Assembly (NCBI GenBank): GCA_964625865.1
Contig: CAZVEV010000143.1
Span: 1 to 14,823 of the forward strand
Origin: CAZVEV01 sp964625865
GTDB lineage: Bacteria > Planctomycetota > Phycisphaerae > SM23-33
Length of the DNA stretch: 14,823 nucleotides
Direction: 5' to 3'
The position numbers and the translations under genes were made by a program. The notes below the pieces were generated by a model that saw only the letters and a program-made list of their open reading frames with translations, was not told the origin of the DNA and did not search any database. Positions within the stretch are counted from its first letter, which is position 1; every line of letters starts with the position of its first letter. Below, piece by piece: positions 7,955 through 14,823 of the stretch.

Positions 7955-8119
7955 CATCGAAGCGATGCTGTGGATCAGCGGTCGAGGATTCCGGGCGGTC
8001 CAGCCGGACCCCTTGGCAGGCGTCAGGAGACGGCCTGAGGGACGATCTCTCACCGAGGCGGGGGCAAGGGCGTCTCTGGTCGCCAAGGGCGGCCAGGGGG
8101 CGGCCTGCGGGGCTGGCCG
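7955..8119. terminator. Weak hairpins between convergent genes
   Basis: The 206-base gap between the sulfatase stop and the oxidoreductase stop holds three small inverted repeats: CATCG-aag-CGATG (7955-7967), GGTCC-agcc-GGACC (7997-8010), and a 7-bp CGGCCAG/CTGGCCG stem (8090-8096 with 8113-8119, 16-base loop). None is followed by a T-run on either strand. Position favours a bidirectional stop signal; sequence support is weak. Confidence 0.25.
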
Positions 8120-8149
8120 GGACCCTGAATATGGTGGGCTCGTCGTTCC

Positions 8150-9451
8150 TCACAGTCGCCACGGTTTCCGCATGGCGGACGAGAGCATGCGGTTGGCCAC
8201 CGGGTCTTCAGGGAAGGTCTCTTTCTTCGGGTCCCACTTCAGGGGCCGCCCGAGGTCCATCGCGATGTTGCCTATGTGGCTCAGCGTGCTGCACCGGTGG
8301 CCGACCTCGGCGGGGAAGTACGGGTCCTTCCGCGACTTGACGCAGTCCAGGAAGTTGCGGTGCTCGCCGGCGGGGCAGGTGAACAGGCGCGTCTCGCCGG
8401 GGCCGATCTTGCTGGTGAGGATGGCCTTCGAACTGGCCTGCGCCGATCGGCCGAACCCGGTGTTGCCCACCCAGCCATCCGAGCCCTCGAACCGCAGGCC
8501 CGTCCCGCCGCTGTCGACCAGCAGTTCCACGCCCGTGGCGTAGACGAACTTCAGGTGGTAGGTGTGGTACGTGTCGTACAGCCCGCCGACGTGCTTGATG
8601 CCTTTGCCTTCCACGCTGATCGGCCCGGTGCGCTCGGAATCGTTGGCCCACTGGGCGATATCCAACTGGTGGGCGCCCCAGTCGGTCAACTGTCCCCCCG
8701 AGTAGTCGCGGTTCCACCGCCAGTGGTAGTGCGCCAGCCCGGTGCGGTAGGGGGCCTTCGGCGCCGGGCCCAGCCACATCTCCCAGTCCAGTTCCTTGGG
8801 GATCGGCTTGGGCTTGGGATCGCCCGGGCCGCGCGGGCCGGCGGGTAACTGCACGCGGATCCGCTGCAGCTTGCCGATCCGTCCGTTGCGGACCAACTCG
8901 GCCATCCGGTGGTAGCAGCCCATCGACCGGTCCTCCGTGGACGTCTGGAAGACCGCGCCGTACCGCTTGACGGTGTCGGCGAGGATGCGCCCCTGGCCGA
9001 TGCTGTAGGTCGGCTTCTCGCAGATCACGTCCTTGCCGGCCTTCAGGGCCGTCACGCTCATCAGCACGTGCCAGTGGTCCGGCGTGGAGATCATGACCCC
9101 GTCGACGTCCTTCCGCGCGATGACCTCGCGCCAGTCGCCGGTGGTGAAGCATTTGTAATCGGCCCCGAACTTCTTCCTGACCGTGCCCACCGCGCGGGCC
9201 ACGTGACGCGTGTCGACGTCGCACAGGGCCACCGGCTGGGCGTCGCGCTGGCCCAGGAACATCCGCAGGTTCCGCCCGATCCCGTGGCTGCCGCATCCGA
9301 TGAAGCCCATCGCGATGCGCTCGCTGGCCGGCGGGACCGCGCCGGCGCCCAATGCCGTCGAGGTCAGCACGTACGGGGCGGCGACCGTCACTGCGGCGGT
9401 CTGGGCGGCGTGTTCCAGCAGTCTGCGGCGTGTCAATCGGCTCTTGGACAT
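8150..9451 (-). CDS. Tat-exported Gfo/Idh/MocA-family oxidoreductase
   Basis: 433 residues. This family comprises NAD(P)-dependent dehydrogenases or related sugar-modifying enzymes. The Tat leader is TRRRLLE (7-13) plus a hydrophobic Ala/Val stretch. The Rossmann fold follows: MGFIGCGSHGIG (48-59), VALCDVD (74-80), STPDHWH (122-128) and the family signature EKP (145-147). The C-terminal substrate domain has TDWGAHQLD (256-264), with the catalytic-site His of the family, and ends KPWRL. Length is normal for exported planctomycete members. ATG 9451 is chosen because GGAG (CTCC at 9461-9464 on the plus strand) is 9 bases upstream and the Tat motif is then close to the N-terminus. A GTG at 9466 would add 5 residues. 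It is convergent with the sulfatase and divergent from the next gene. An alternative is a glycosidase-type member of the same superfamily, some of which cleave glycosides through an NAD mechanism. Confidence 0.93.
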   Translation of the reverse strand: MSKSRLTRRRLLEHAAQTAAVTVAAPYVLTSTALGAGAVPPASERIAMGFIGCGSHGIGRNLRMFLGQRDAQPVALCDVDTRHVARAVGTVRKKFGADYKCFTTGDWREVIARKDVDGVMISTPDHWHVLMSVTALKAGKDVICEKPTYSIGQGRILADTVKRYGAVFQTSTEDRSMGCYHRMAELVRNGRIGKLQRIRVQLPAGPRGPGDPKPKPIPKELDWEMWLGPAPKAPYRTGLAHYHWRWNRDYSGGQLTDWGAHQLDIAQWANDSERTGPISVEGKGIKHVGGLYDTYHTYHLKFVYATGVELLVDSGGTGLRFEGSDGWVGNTGFGRSAQASSKAILTSKIGPGETRLFTCPAGEHRNFLDCVKSRKDPYFPAEVGHRCSTLSHIGNIAMDLGRPLKWDPKKETFPEDPVANRMLSSAMRKPWRL

Positions 9452-9462
9452 GAGATCAGTCT

Positions 9463-9532
9463 CCACATGTGGGCTTCCGGCCGACGACTGCCATCGGCCT
9501 TCGTGATCATTCTACCACGGAGCACCTGATCA
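9463..9532. promoter_or_regulatory. Divergent control region with several palindromes
   Basis: The 168 bases between the two divergent starts must hold both promoters, but no clear -35/-10 pair stands out. They contain a perfect 10-base palindrome CCACATGTGG (9463-9472), a 6-bp stem GGCCGA/TCGGCC (9479-9484, 9494-9499), and two TGATCA palindromes (9504-9509, 9527-9532) spaced 23 bases apart. These could be regulator sites or leader hairpins. Short palindromes also occur by chance. Confidence 0.3.
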
Positions 9533-9619
9533 GCAAGAGCTCTCCGTCCAGGGCGCGGCGCCCATCGGAAGACAATTCGGTGATGGATGGCATCTCGAAG
9601 CGAGGCTAGAATCATTCCC

Positions 9620-11605
9620 ATGGTCGGCCGGTGGACATCGCGTGCGGGTCTGATAGCTGTGGCGGGTCTGACCGTTGCGGCGCTGTCGGCCGGACTCCGC
9701 GCCGCGGAAAGGAATCTCGTAGTCAATGGGTCGTTCGAAGTTGCGGGGACAGGCGCGGCGGCGGCGAAGGGGTGGAGGGGCGACGGGGCGGTGTACGCGC
9801 GAGATGGCGGCGTGGCACGAACGGGGAAGGCCTCCCTGAAGTACGTCAACGCTGACGCGGGCCGCTATCGGCTCTGCTCGCAGTCCGTGCCCCTTCAGGC
9901 TGGGTGGAAGTGTCGCTTCAGCGTCTGGGTCAAGACCGAACGTGTCGCGGGGGCCGACTCCGGGGCGTCGATCTGTCTGGAATGGTCGGGGGGTGACGGC
10001 AAGTGGCTGGGCGGGACGTATCCTCGCGGTGTCAAGGGCACGCGCGGTTGGACGAAGATCCAGGGCACGACGCGGGTCCCGGCCGCTGCGGCACGATTCA
10101 GCCTGACCTGCTACGTGCGAAAGGGCATGACCGGCACGGCGTGGTTCGACGACGTGGAACTGGTCCGCGTGGCCGAATTGCCCATGAAGACGATGCTGCT
10201 GTCGCCGGTCTATCGCGGCCGGATCACGCGGGGCGGGCCCGGGGAGGTTCGCGTGGGCGCGCGCCTGGACCTGCGTGACTTCGATCTGAGTCCGGCGCAG
10301 GTCAGGGTCTCCGCCCGGGTCATCTCGGCCGAGGGTGAGAGGGTCTTCGGCAAGGCAACGTGTCAGCCGCGCGTCGGCGCGCCGGTCGAACTGTCGGTCC
10401 GCCCCGGCGAACTGGAACCGGGCCGATACCGGCTGATCGTCAACCTCACCGGGCCCGAGGGCAAGGTGCTGCAGACGGCCCGCCACGATCTTGTGCGGAT
10501 GCCGGACGACTTTTCGCCCACGTGTGCGATCGACGCCCATCGGCGCCTGATCGTGCGAGGCAAGCCGTTTTTTCCGCTGGGCATGTACTGGTCGAGCATC
10601 GACGCGAAGCAGTTGGCTCTCTACGCGGGAAGCAGGTTCAACTGCATCATGCCGTACGGCCGACCCACACCGGCGCAGATGGATCTGGCCCACAAGCACG
10701 GGATCAAGGTGATCTACTCGATCAAGGACCTCTATGCGGGCAGCCGCTGGTGCCCCGCCGACATCAAGACGCCCGCCGACGAGGAACGCCGGATCCGCGC
10801 CACCGTCCGCCGGTTTCGCGAGCACCCGGCCCTGCTGGCGTGGTATCTCAATGACGAACTGCCCCAATCGTACATGCCCCGCCTGAAGGCCCACCAGCGG
10901 TGGACGGCCGAGGAGGACCCCAACCATCCGACGTGGGTCGTGCTGTACCAGTTCCGCGAGGTGGCCGACTACGTCGAGACGTTCGACGTGATCGGCACGG
11001 ACCCGTATCCCATCGGGCGATCGCCGGCGTCGATGGCGGGGCAATGGACGGCTGAGACGTTCCGACAGGTCAGCGGGGCCCGGCCGCTATGGCAAGTCCC
11101 ACAACTCCACAACTGGGCCAACTACCGCAAGACCGCCGACGCGAAGAAGGGCCAGCGCACGCCCACGCGTGACGAGGTGCGGTCGATGGCGTGGCAATGC
11201 ATCTGCCGGGGCGCCACCGGGCTGGTCTTCTACTCCTGGTACGATGTGCGGAGGAACCCCGACGTGTCGTTCGAGACGCAGTGGGCTTACCTCAAGGCCA
11301 TCGCTGCCGAGATTGACTCCCTCGCACCGATGCTCCTGTCGGCCGAGCCGGCGCCCGCGGTGCAGGTCCGCGCCGATCCAGCCAAGCCACCGTGGCTGCA
11401 CTGGCTGGCGCGAACGCACGAGGGCAGGGGCTACCTCTTCGTCGTCAACAATGGCGACGCTGACGGCACGATGACGTTCACGCTTGGCGGCGGGATCCGA
11501 ACCGTCCGCGTCGTGGGGCAAGATCGCACAATCCCCGTCAAGGACGGCCGTTTCAGCGACACACTGAAGAAACTCCAGGTTCGCATCTACGAGTGGTCCC
11601 GCTGA
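9620..11605 (+). CDS. Secreted carbohydrate-binding module plus TIM-barrel (clan GH-A-like) glycosidase-like protein
   Basis: 661 residues from ATG 9620. This start gives a standard signal peptide (about 1-29, RWTSRAGLIAV...GLRAAE); ATG 9587 would add 11 residues, and neither has a good ribosome site. Residues 32-185 look like a CBM4/9-type module: it opens LVVNGSFE, contains GKASLKY and FSVWVKT, and closes with AWFDDVEL. A beta-sandwich linker follows to about 300. Residues 308-570 fit a TIM barrel: LIVRGKPFFPLGMYW (domain opening as in GH2-like proteins), HGIKVIYSI, LLAWYLNDEL (Glu413 as likely acid/base), VIGTDPYP (457-464) and GLVFYSWYD (534-542). The last 80 residues form a small beta domain. 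The nucleophile is not obvious, so catalysis is unproven. It is divergent from the oxidoreductase and convergent with the ankyrin gene 87 nt away. The substrate cannot be named. Confidence 0.85.
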   Translation: MVGRWTSRAGLIAVAGLTVAALSAGLRAAERNLVVNGSFEVAGTGAAAAKGWRGDGAVYARDGGVARTGKASLKYVNADAGRYRLCSQSVPLQAGWKCRFSVWVKTERVAGADSGASICLEWSGGDGKWLGGTYPRGVKGTRGWTKIQGTTRVPAAAARFSLTCYVRKGMTGTAWFDDVELVRVAELPMKTMLLSPVYRGRITRGGPGEVRVGARLDLRDFDLSPAQVRVSARVISAEGERVFGKATCQPRVGAPVELSVRPGELEPGRYRLIVNLTGPEGKVLQTARHDLVRMPDDFSPTCAIDAHRRLIVRGKPFFPLGMYWSSIDAKQLALYAGSRFNCIMPYGRPTPAQMDLAHKHGIKVIYSIKDLYAGSRWCPADIKTPADEERRIRATVRRFREHPALLAWYLNDELPQSYMPRLKAHQRWTAEEDPNHPTWVVLYQFREVADYVETFDVIGTDPYPIGRSPASMAGQWTAETFRQVSGARPLWQVPQLHNWANYRKTADAKKGQRTPTRDEVRSMAWQCICRGATGLVFYSWYDVRRNPDVSFETQWAYLKAIAAEIDSLAPMLLSAEPAPAVQVRADPAKPPWLHWLARTHEGRGYLFVVNNGDADGTMTFTLGGGIRTVRVVGQDRTIPVKDGRFSDTLKKLQVRIYEWSR

Positions 11606-11692
11606 TCGGGATCTGGACGTCCGGAAGCACCATACAGTCCTCTCGCCTTCACGCGTCGGCCCCTCCCCCGTCTCACGCCCTTGCCGACCGCC

Positions 11693-13039
11693 TCACCGGC
11701 TTCTGTTCAAGAATCGCTGTGCGTTCTTGTTGCCTTTGGCGGCTGCTTTGCGGTACCACTTCATCGCCTCGTCGCGACTTTTGGGCACGCCTTGGCCTCG
11801 CTCGTACATGAGGCCGAGGTTGAACATGGCCGTATGGTGTCCACCGGCCTGGGCGGTCTTGAGATACCACCTGGCGGCTTCGGTGTAGTTCCGGGCAATG
11901 CCGTAGCCGTCGCGATACATGCTCGCGAGGTCCTTCATGGCGTTGAGGTTCCCGGTTTCGGCGGCGGCTTTGAGCCGCAGGAAGTGCTTGGCCTTCGGAT
12001 CGCCCGCCTTGGCGGCGGCTTTGGCCTTGTCCAGTTCGGCGGCGGTTCGGTCCTTCGGGTTGTCTGCCGGGCCGCCTAGCCCGACCATCACAATCATGCG
12101 TCGTCCGGCGACGGTGACCTTTCGGGAGACGTAGCCGCGCTTGGAACTGTCGCTTGCCCAGACGCCTTCCTTGTCCACCTCCACCGTCCCGTCCGGCTTG
12201 ATGTTCAGGATACAACTGGTCTTGAAGTTCAGCCCGGCGAGAGACGTCGAGCCGACGGCGGGCACGACGACGACCTCTATGTGCCTTGAGCCCAATCCGT
12301 CGGGCACGGGTTTGCCCGCGAAGACGGCACAGCGGCCCCCGCTGAGTCTCATGATACGGTTGCCCCCGGCGACCCCGGTAACTCTGAGACGATAGGACGA
12401 ACCGGCCGAAGGCGGCTTGGGGCGGTAGCGGTAGATAACCGGTTTGACGCCGGCCTGGGCTTGGCGCAACAGGCTGACGATTTGCGCGTGGCCCTTCTTC
12501 GACGCGATCGCCAGCGGAGTCAGGCCATTCTTGGCTGCCGCGTTGACGTTCGCCTTCGCCGCCAGCAACAACCTGACCACTTCCGTGTGCCCCCGCGATG
12601 CCACCAGCAACGGCGTAACGCCATTCTTGTCCGCGGCATTAACATTCGCCTGGGCCTCCAGCAACAGCTTGACCACGGCCGTTCGGCCCTCCCCCGCCGC
12701 AAGGAGCAGCGGGGTCCAGCCGTCCTCGTCTGCGGCATTGACGTTTGCCTTTGCCGCCAACAGCAGTTTAACCGCCTCGGCTTGCCCACTCCACGCCATC
12801 AAGGCCAACGGCGTATACCCGCTCTCGGTGATCGCGTTGACATCGGCGCCGGCTTTGATCAATTCACGCAGTTTCGCAATGCCCTTCGCGCCCAGCGAGC
12901 TGTTCTTGACGAGTGACTGCAATTCCCTGGTGGCCGTTGTCTTGTCCTGAGCACTCGACGTGCGGATGCCGAGGCTTGCAGCCACCAGAACCATCGCAAC
13001 GACGCCAATCCACCTGCGCTCTGGTCTGACTCGTGGCAT
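11693..13039 (-). CDS. Secreted ankyrin-repeat / Sel1-repeat protein
   Basis: 448 residues. ATG 13039 has AAAGGA 6 bases upstream and starts a signal peptide (about 1-31, hydrophobic core IGVVAMVLVAAS, ending TSSAQD). The longer frame to 13135 adds 32 Cys/Gly/Arg-rich residues that would bury the signal. Ankyrin units occupy about 40-196, with at least four clear copies (xVNAxxxxGxTPLxxAxxxGxxxVVxLLL), one shortened to 32 residues. Residues 213-320 form a beta-rich middle region (SYRLRVTG, RHIEVVVVPAV, RKVTVAGRRMIVMVG) that I do not recognise. Residues 358-436 hold two Sel1-type TPR units (AMKDLASMYRDGYGI...WYLKTAQAG and AMFNLGLMYERGQGV...WYRKAAAKG), preceded by a partial one. Both repeat types are protein-binding scaffolds. 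No catalytic motif was seen. It lies 176 nt downstream of the cytochrome/SUMF1 gene, in the same direction. Role: probably periplasmic or surface protein interaction. Confidence 0.92.
   Translation of the reverse strand: MPRVRPERRWIGVVAMVLVAASLGIRTSSAQDKTTATRELQSLVKNSSLGAKGIAKLRELIKAGADVNAITESGYTPLALMAWSGQAEAVKLLLAAKANVNAADEDGWTPLLLAAGEGRTAVVKLLLEAQANVNAADKNGVTPLLVASRGHTEVVRLLLAAKANVNAAAKNGLTPLAIASKKGHAQIVSLLRQAQAGVKPVIYRYRPKPPSAGSSYRLRVTGVAGGNRIMRLSGGRCAVFAGKPVPDGLGSRHIEVVVVPAVGSTSLAGLNFKTSCILNIKPDGTVEVDKEGVWASDSSKRGYVSRKVTVAGRRMIVMVGLGGPADNPKDRTAAELDKAKAAAKAGDPKAKHFLRLKAAAETGNLNAMKDLASMYRDGYGIARNYTEAARWYLKTAQAGGHHTAMFNLGLMYERGQGVPKSRDEAMKWYRKAAAKGNKNAQRFLNRSR
12452..12844 (-). repeat. Tandem ankyrin-encoding DNA repeats (four units)
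   Basis: Four in-frame units encode the ankyrin repeats: 12746-12844, 12647-12745, 12551-12646 and 12452-12550 (99, 99, 96 and 99 bases). Each starts at a (D/N)VNA codon block. The DNA is still visibly similar between units (gttgacgttcgcc / attaacattcgcc / attgacgtttgcc on the plus strand), which suggests duplication within the gene. The 96-base unit lacks one codon. Confidence 0.8.
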
Positions 13040-13045
13040 GGCTGA

Positions 13046-13051
13046 TCCTTT
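13046..13051 (-). promoter_or_regulatory. Ribosome binding site that sets the ankyrin/Sel1 start at 13039
   Basis: TCCTTT on the plus strand reads AAAGGA on the minus strand, 6 bases before ATG 13039. It decides against the longer in-frame start at 13135. Confidence 0.65.
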
Positions 13052-13144
13052 CACGTGAGACATTCCCTGACGTTGATCTGACGATCCCGCACACCCGCCG
13101 CGACGCCCCAGTGGCGCGCAAGCGGGGCAAACCAAATAGTATCC

Positions 13145-13201
13145 GCCCGCCCGGCGACTTGCCGGACGTCAACTCCGCACTGCGCCTCGCTCCGGGCGGG
13201 C
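13145..13201 (-). terminator. 10-bp perfect GC inverted repeat after the cytochrome/SUMF1 gene
   Basis: GCCCGCCCGG (13145-13154) and CCGGGCGGGC (13192-13201) are exact reverse complements separated by 37 bases. The stem begins 14 bases past the TAG of the upstream minus-strand gene and about 105 bases before the ankyrin gene start. Position suits a terminator, attenuator or RNA-stability hairpin between the two genes. There is no T-tract and the loop is long, so a classical intrinsic terminator is unlikely. Confidence 0.4.
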
Positions 13202-13215
13202 AATGTCAGGCGGGG

Positions 13216-14823
13216 CTACTCCACCACGACGCGGAAGCCGACGTGGTAGACCTTCTGCCAGTCCGGGTAGCCCAGGCGGAACGACGACGTCGACCGATGC
13301 TGCCTGTCGTGCCACGACCCGCCGCGGACGACCCGCTTGATGCTGTCGCCGGTGGTGAGACTGTTGCGGCCGTCAGTGTCCTTGTACGGATAGGGCTTGT
13401 ACTGTGACCGCGTCCACTCGGCGACGTTGCCGTGCATGTCGTACAGGCCCCAGGCGTTCGGGGCGTACTTGCCCACGTCGGCCAGGTGGAGCACGCCGTC
13501 ATTGAACCGCGCATCCTTCAGCTCGTAGTCCACGTGCGGCTTGGGGTTCCTGATCGGCTTGGGATTCACGCCGGAGACGGCCATCTCCTTGACCTTCAGG
13601 TCGGCGAGGTTGGCGTACTTCGAGAAGTCCGTGTCGAAGTCGCCGAACGACAGCGGGCTGGTCGTGCCTGCCCGGCAGGCCCATTCCCACTGCGCTTCGG
13701 TCGGCAGGGTCACGGTCTTGCCCGTCTTCTTCGACAGCCACGCACAGTACGCCATCGCCTTGCGCCACGTCACGCGGATGACGGGGAACTTGCCCGACGT
13801 GTCCATGTAGTAGCCGCGCTTGACCTGGTCCTTGTAGTGCATGTCGTAGACGCCGTTCTTGTAGTCCGGGTCGAACGCCTTGTACTGCTCGAGCGTCACC
13901 TCGGTGGCGCCCATCCAGTACGACTTGGCGATGGCGACTTTGGCCATCGGGGCCTCCTGCGGCGTCTCGTCGAGCGAGCCCATCGCGAACTGACCGGCCG
14001 GGATCTTCACCAGGCTCATCGTCACCCCGCCGCCGAGGTCCAGTTCCATCGCGGCGCCCGAGCCCTGCTTGCTCTTGGCCGTCGCCTGGTCGAAGGGCCA
14101 GCCTGACACGCTGACCTTCGTGGCGATGCGCTTGACCGGCGCGGGCTTGATGAACTTGTGGGTCTTCTTGTAGGGGTTGTAGATGTACTCGGGATTGGTG
14201 TCGACGCTGGCGTAGATCTTGCGGAGTTCCAGTCGGCGCTTGAGGATCGTCTTGTTGGCACCGGCCTCCGTCCACGTCCCGTGCCGCGGCGCGTTCAGGT
14301 CGGTCCACGTGACCAGGCGGTCCCAGGCCTCGGCGTCGAGTTTGACGTTGTGATGGCCCTTCTGGAACATCTGGATCAGTTCGCTGGTGTCGGCGTGGAA
14401 CTCCAGCGGCGTCAGCAGGTGGTAATCGCCCTCTGGCCCGTTGCGCCGCACGTACGGGTGCAGAGCGGTGTGCGCCATTTTGGGCTCGTGGAGGTCGGGG
14501 ATCTTCTTTCCGTCTTTCCGCTCCTTGCCGCTGTGGCAGCCGACGCAGAACTTGTCGAGCACGGGCTGGACTTCACGCTGGAAGCTGAAGCCCCGAGCGG
14601 GTCCGTACCATGGCGTGATCTTCTTGGGCTGCTTGCGGGACGACAGCGTCATCTTCGTCGCCGGCGCGGTGTCCTGGCTCTCGTGGCATCCGATGCACGA
14701 AAGCCTCTCACCGGGCATTCCGACCAGCCAACTCCGCATCAACTGCAGCGCCTTGCCCTCTTCATCCAGCGGTTGGAGTGCGATCGGCGTGTTGGCGGGA
14801 ATCTGGAAAGTCGTCGAGCCGTC
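13216..14823 (-). CDS. Diheme cytochrome c-like / SUMF1 (FGE-like) fusion protein, N-terminus outside window
   Basis: 535 residues are visible; the frame stays open through the window edge, so the 5' end is missing. Two haem-binding CxxCH motifs are present: CIGCH (14683-14697) and CVGCH (14533-14547). The text around them (QLMRSWLVGMPGERLSCIGCH, REVQPVLDKFCVGCH, VTWTDLNAPRHGTW) matches the large planctomycete cytochrome proteins distantly related to the hydrazine synthase alpha subunit. A complete SUMF1/FGE domain in normal order forms the last 280 residues: IPAGQFAMGS, LPTEAQWEWACRAGT, GLYDMHGNVAEW, VVRGGSW and GFRVV at the C-terminus. The FGE cysteine pair after RGGSW is missing (HDRQHRSTSS), so sulfatase activation is unlikely. 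The TTG at 14742 is not a start, because conserved-looking sequence continues before it. Cytochrome c maturation implies export. An outer, electron-transfer or binding role is inferred. Confidence 0.92.
   Translation of the reverse strand, partial: DGSTTFQIPANTPIALQPLDEEGKALQLMRSWLVGMPGERLSCIGCHESQDTAPATKMTLSSRKQPKKITPWYGPARGFSFQREVQPVLDKFCVGCHSGKERKDGKKIPDLHEPKMAHTALHPYVRRNGPEGDYHLLTPLEFHADTSELIQMFQKGHHNVKLDAEAWDRLVTWTDLNAPRHGTWTEAGANKTILKRRLELRKIYASVDTNPEYIYNPYKKTHKFIKPAPVKRIATKVSVSGWPFDQATAKSKQGSGAAMELDLGGGVTMSLVKIPAGQFAMGSLDETPQEAPMAKVAIAKSYWMGATEVTLEQYKAFDPDYKNGVYDMHYKDQVKRGYYMDTSGKFPVIRVTWRKAMAYCAWLSKKTGKTVTLPTEAQWEWACRAGTTSPLSFGDFDTDFSKYANLADLKVKEMAVSGVNPKPIRNPKPHVDYELKDARFNDGVLHLADVGKYAPNAWGLYDMHGNVAEWTRSQYKPYPYKDTDGRNSLTTGDSIKRVVRGGSWHDRQHRSTSSFRLGYPDWQKVYHVGFRVVVE

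Noticed and set aside
9530..11044. Minus-strand frame of 504 codons opposite the CBM/TIM-barrel gene
   Set aside because: It overlaps a well-supported gene and has low-complexity Arg/Pro/His composition.
12452..12844. Regularly spaced repeats considered as a CRISPR-like array
   Set aside because: The units are contiguous, about 99 bases long, in frame and encode ankyrin repeats. There are no spacers.
12444..12950. Plus-strand frames with repeated Ala/Leu/Thr patterns
   Set aside because: The repeats are the reverse complement of the ankyrin units of the minus-strand gene.
14742..14742. TTG at 14742 as the start of the cytochrome/SUMF1 gene
   Set aside because: The frame continues open to the window edge with sensible protein sequence (FQIPANTPIALQPLDEEGKA) directly before it, so the gene is cut by the window and does not begin there.

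Overview
This GC-rich window most resembles the chromosome of a Planctomycetota (or wider PVC-group) bacterium that breaks down polysaccharides. The assignment rests on gene content: a sulfatase with a Tat leader, an exported Gfo/Idh/MocA oxidoreductase, several SUMF1/FGE-fold domains, a c-type cytochrome fused to such a domain, and large multidomain secreted glycosidase-like proteins. No rRNA, tRNA, CRISPR array, transposase or phage gene was seen. No stretch longer than about 190 bases lacks a gene.

Layout. The left part is read on the + strand: the 3' end of a beta-rich protein (1-384); a secreted protein with transglutaminase-like, SUMF1-like and carbohydrate-binding-like modules (571-3201); a secreted protein with two GH117-type glycosidase repeats (3356-5884); and a Tat-exported sulfatase overlapping it by 11 nt (5874-7943). 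A convergent Tat-exported oxidoreductase follows (8150-9451, minus). It is divergent from a secreted CBM/TIM-barrel glycosidase-like protein (9620-11605, plus). The right part is on the minus strand: a secreted ankyrin/Sel1 protein (11693-13039) and, upstream of it, a diheme cytochrome/SUMF1 protein that runs off the window (13216-14823).

How the genes may work together. GH117 enzymes are known to remove terminal 3,6-anhydro-L-galactose from red-algal galactan oligosaccharides. A translationally coupled sulfatase fits a sulfated galactan (agar, porphyran or carrageenan type) or a similar polymer. The Gfo/Idh/MocA enzyme and the TIM-barrel protein could act on released sugars. Substrate and co-regulation are inferences. 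Every protein whose N-terminus is visible carries an export signal, so the locus works outside the cytoplasm.

Most unusual feature. In the 571-3201 protein the SUMF1/FGE-like domain is out of order. The piece that normally ends the fold (RGGxW...GFR) comes first and the normal N-terminal part follows. The whole unit sits between two halves of what reads as one CBM6/35-like beta-sandwich, so it looks like a circularly permuted domain nested in another domain. The tandem GH117 fusion is the second strongest observation.
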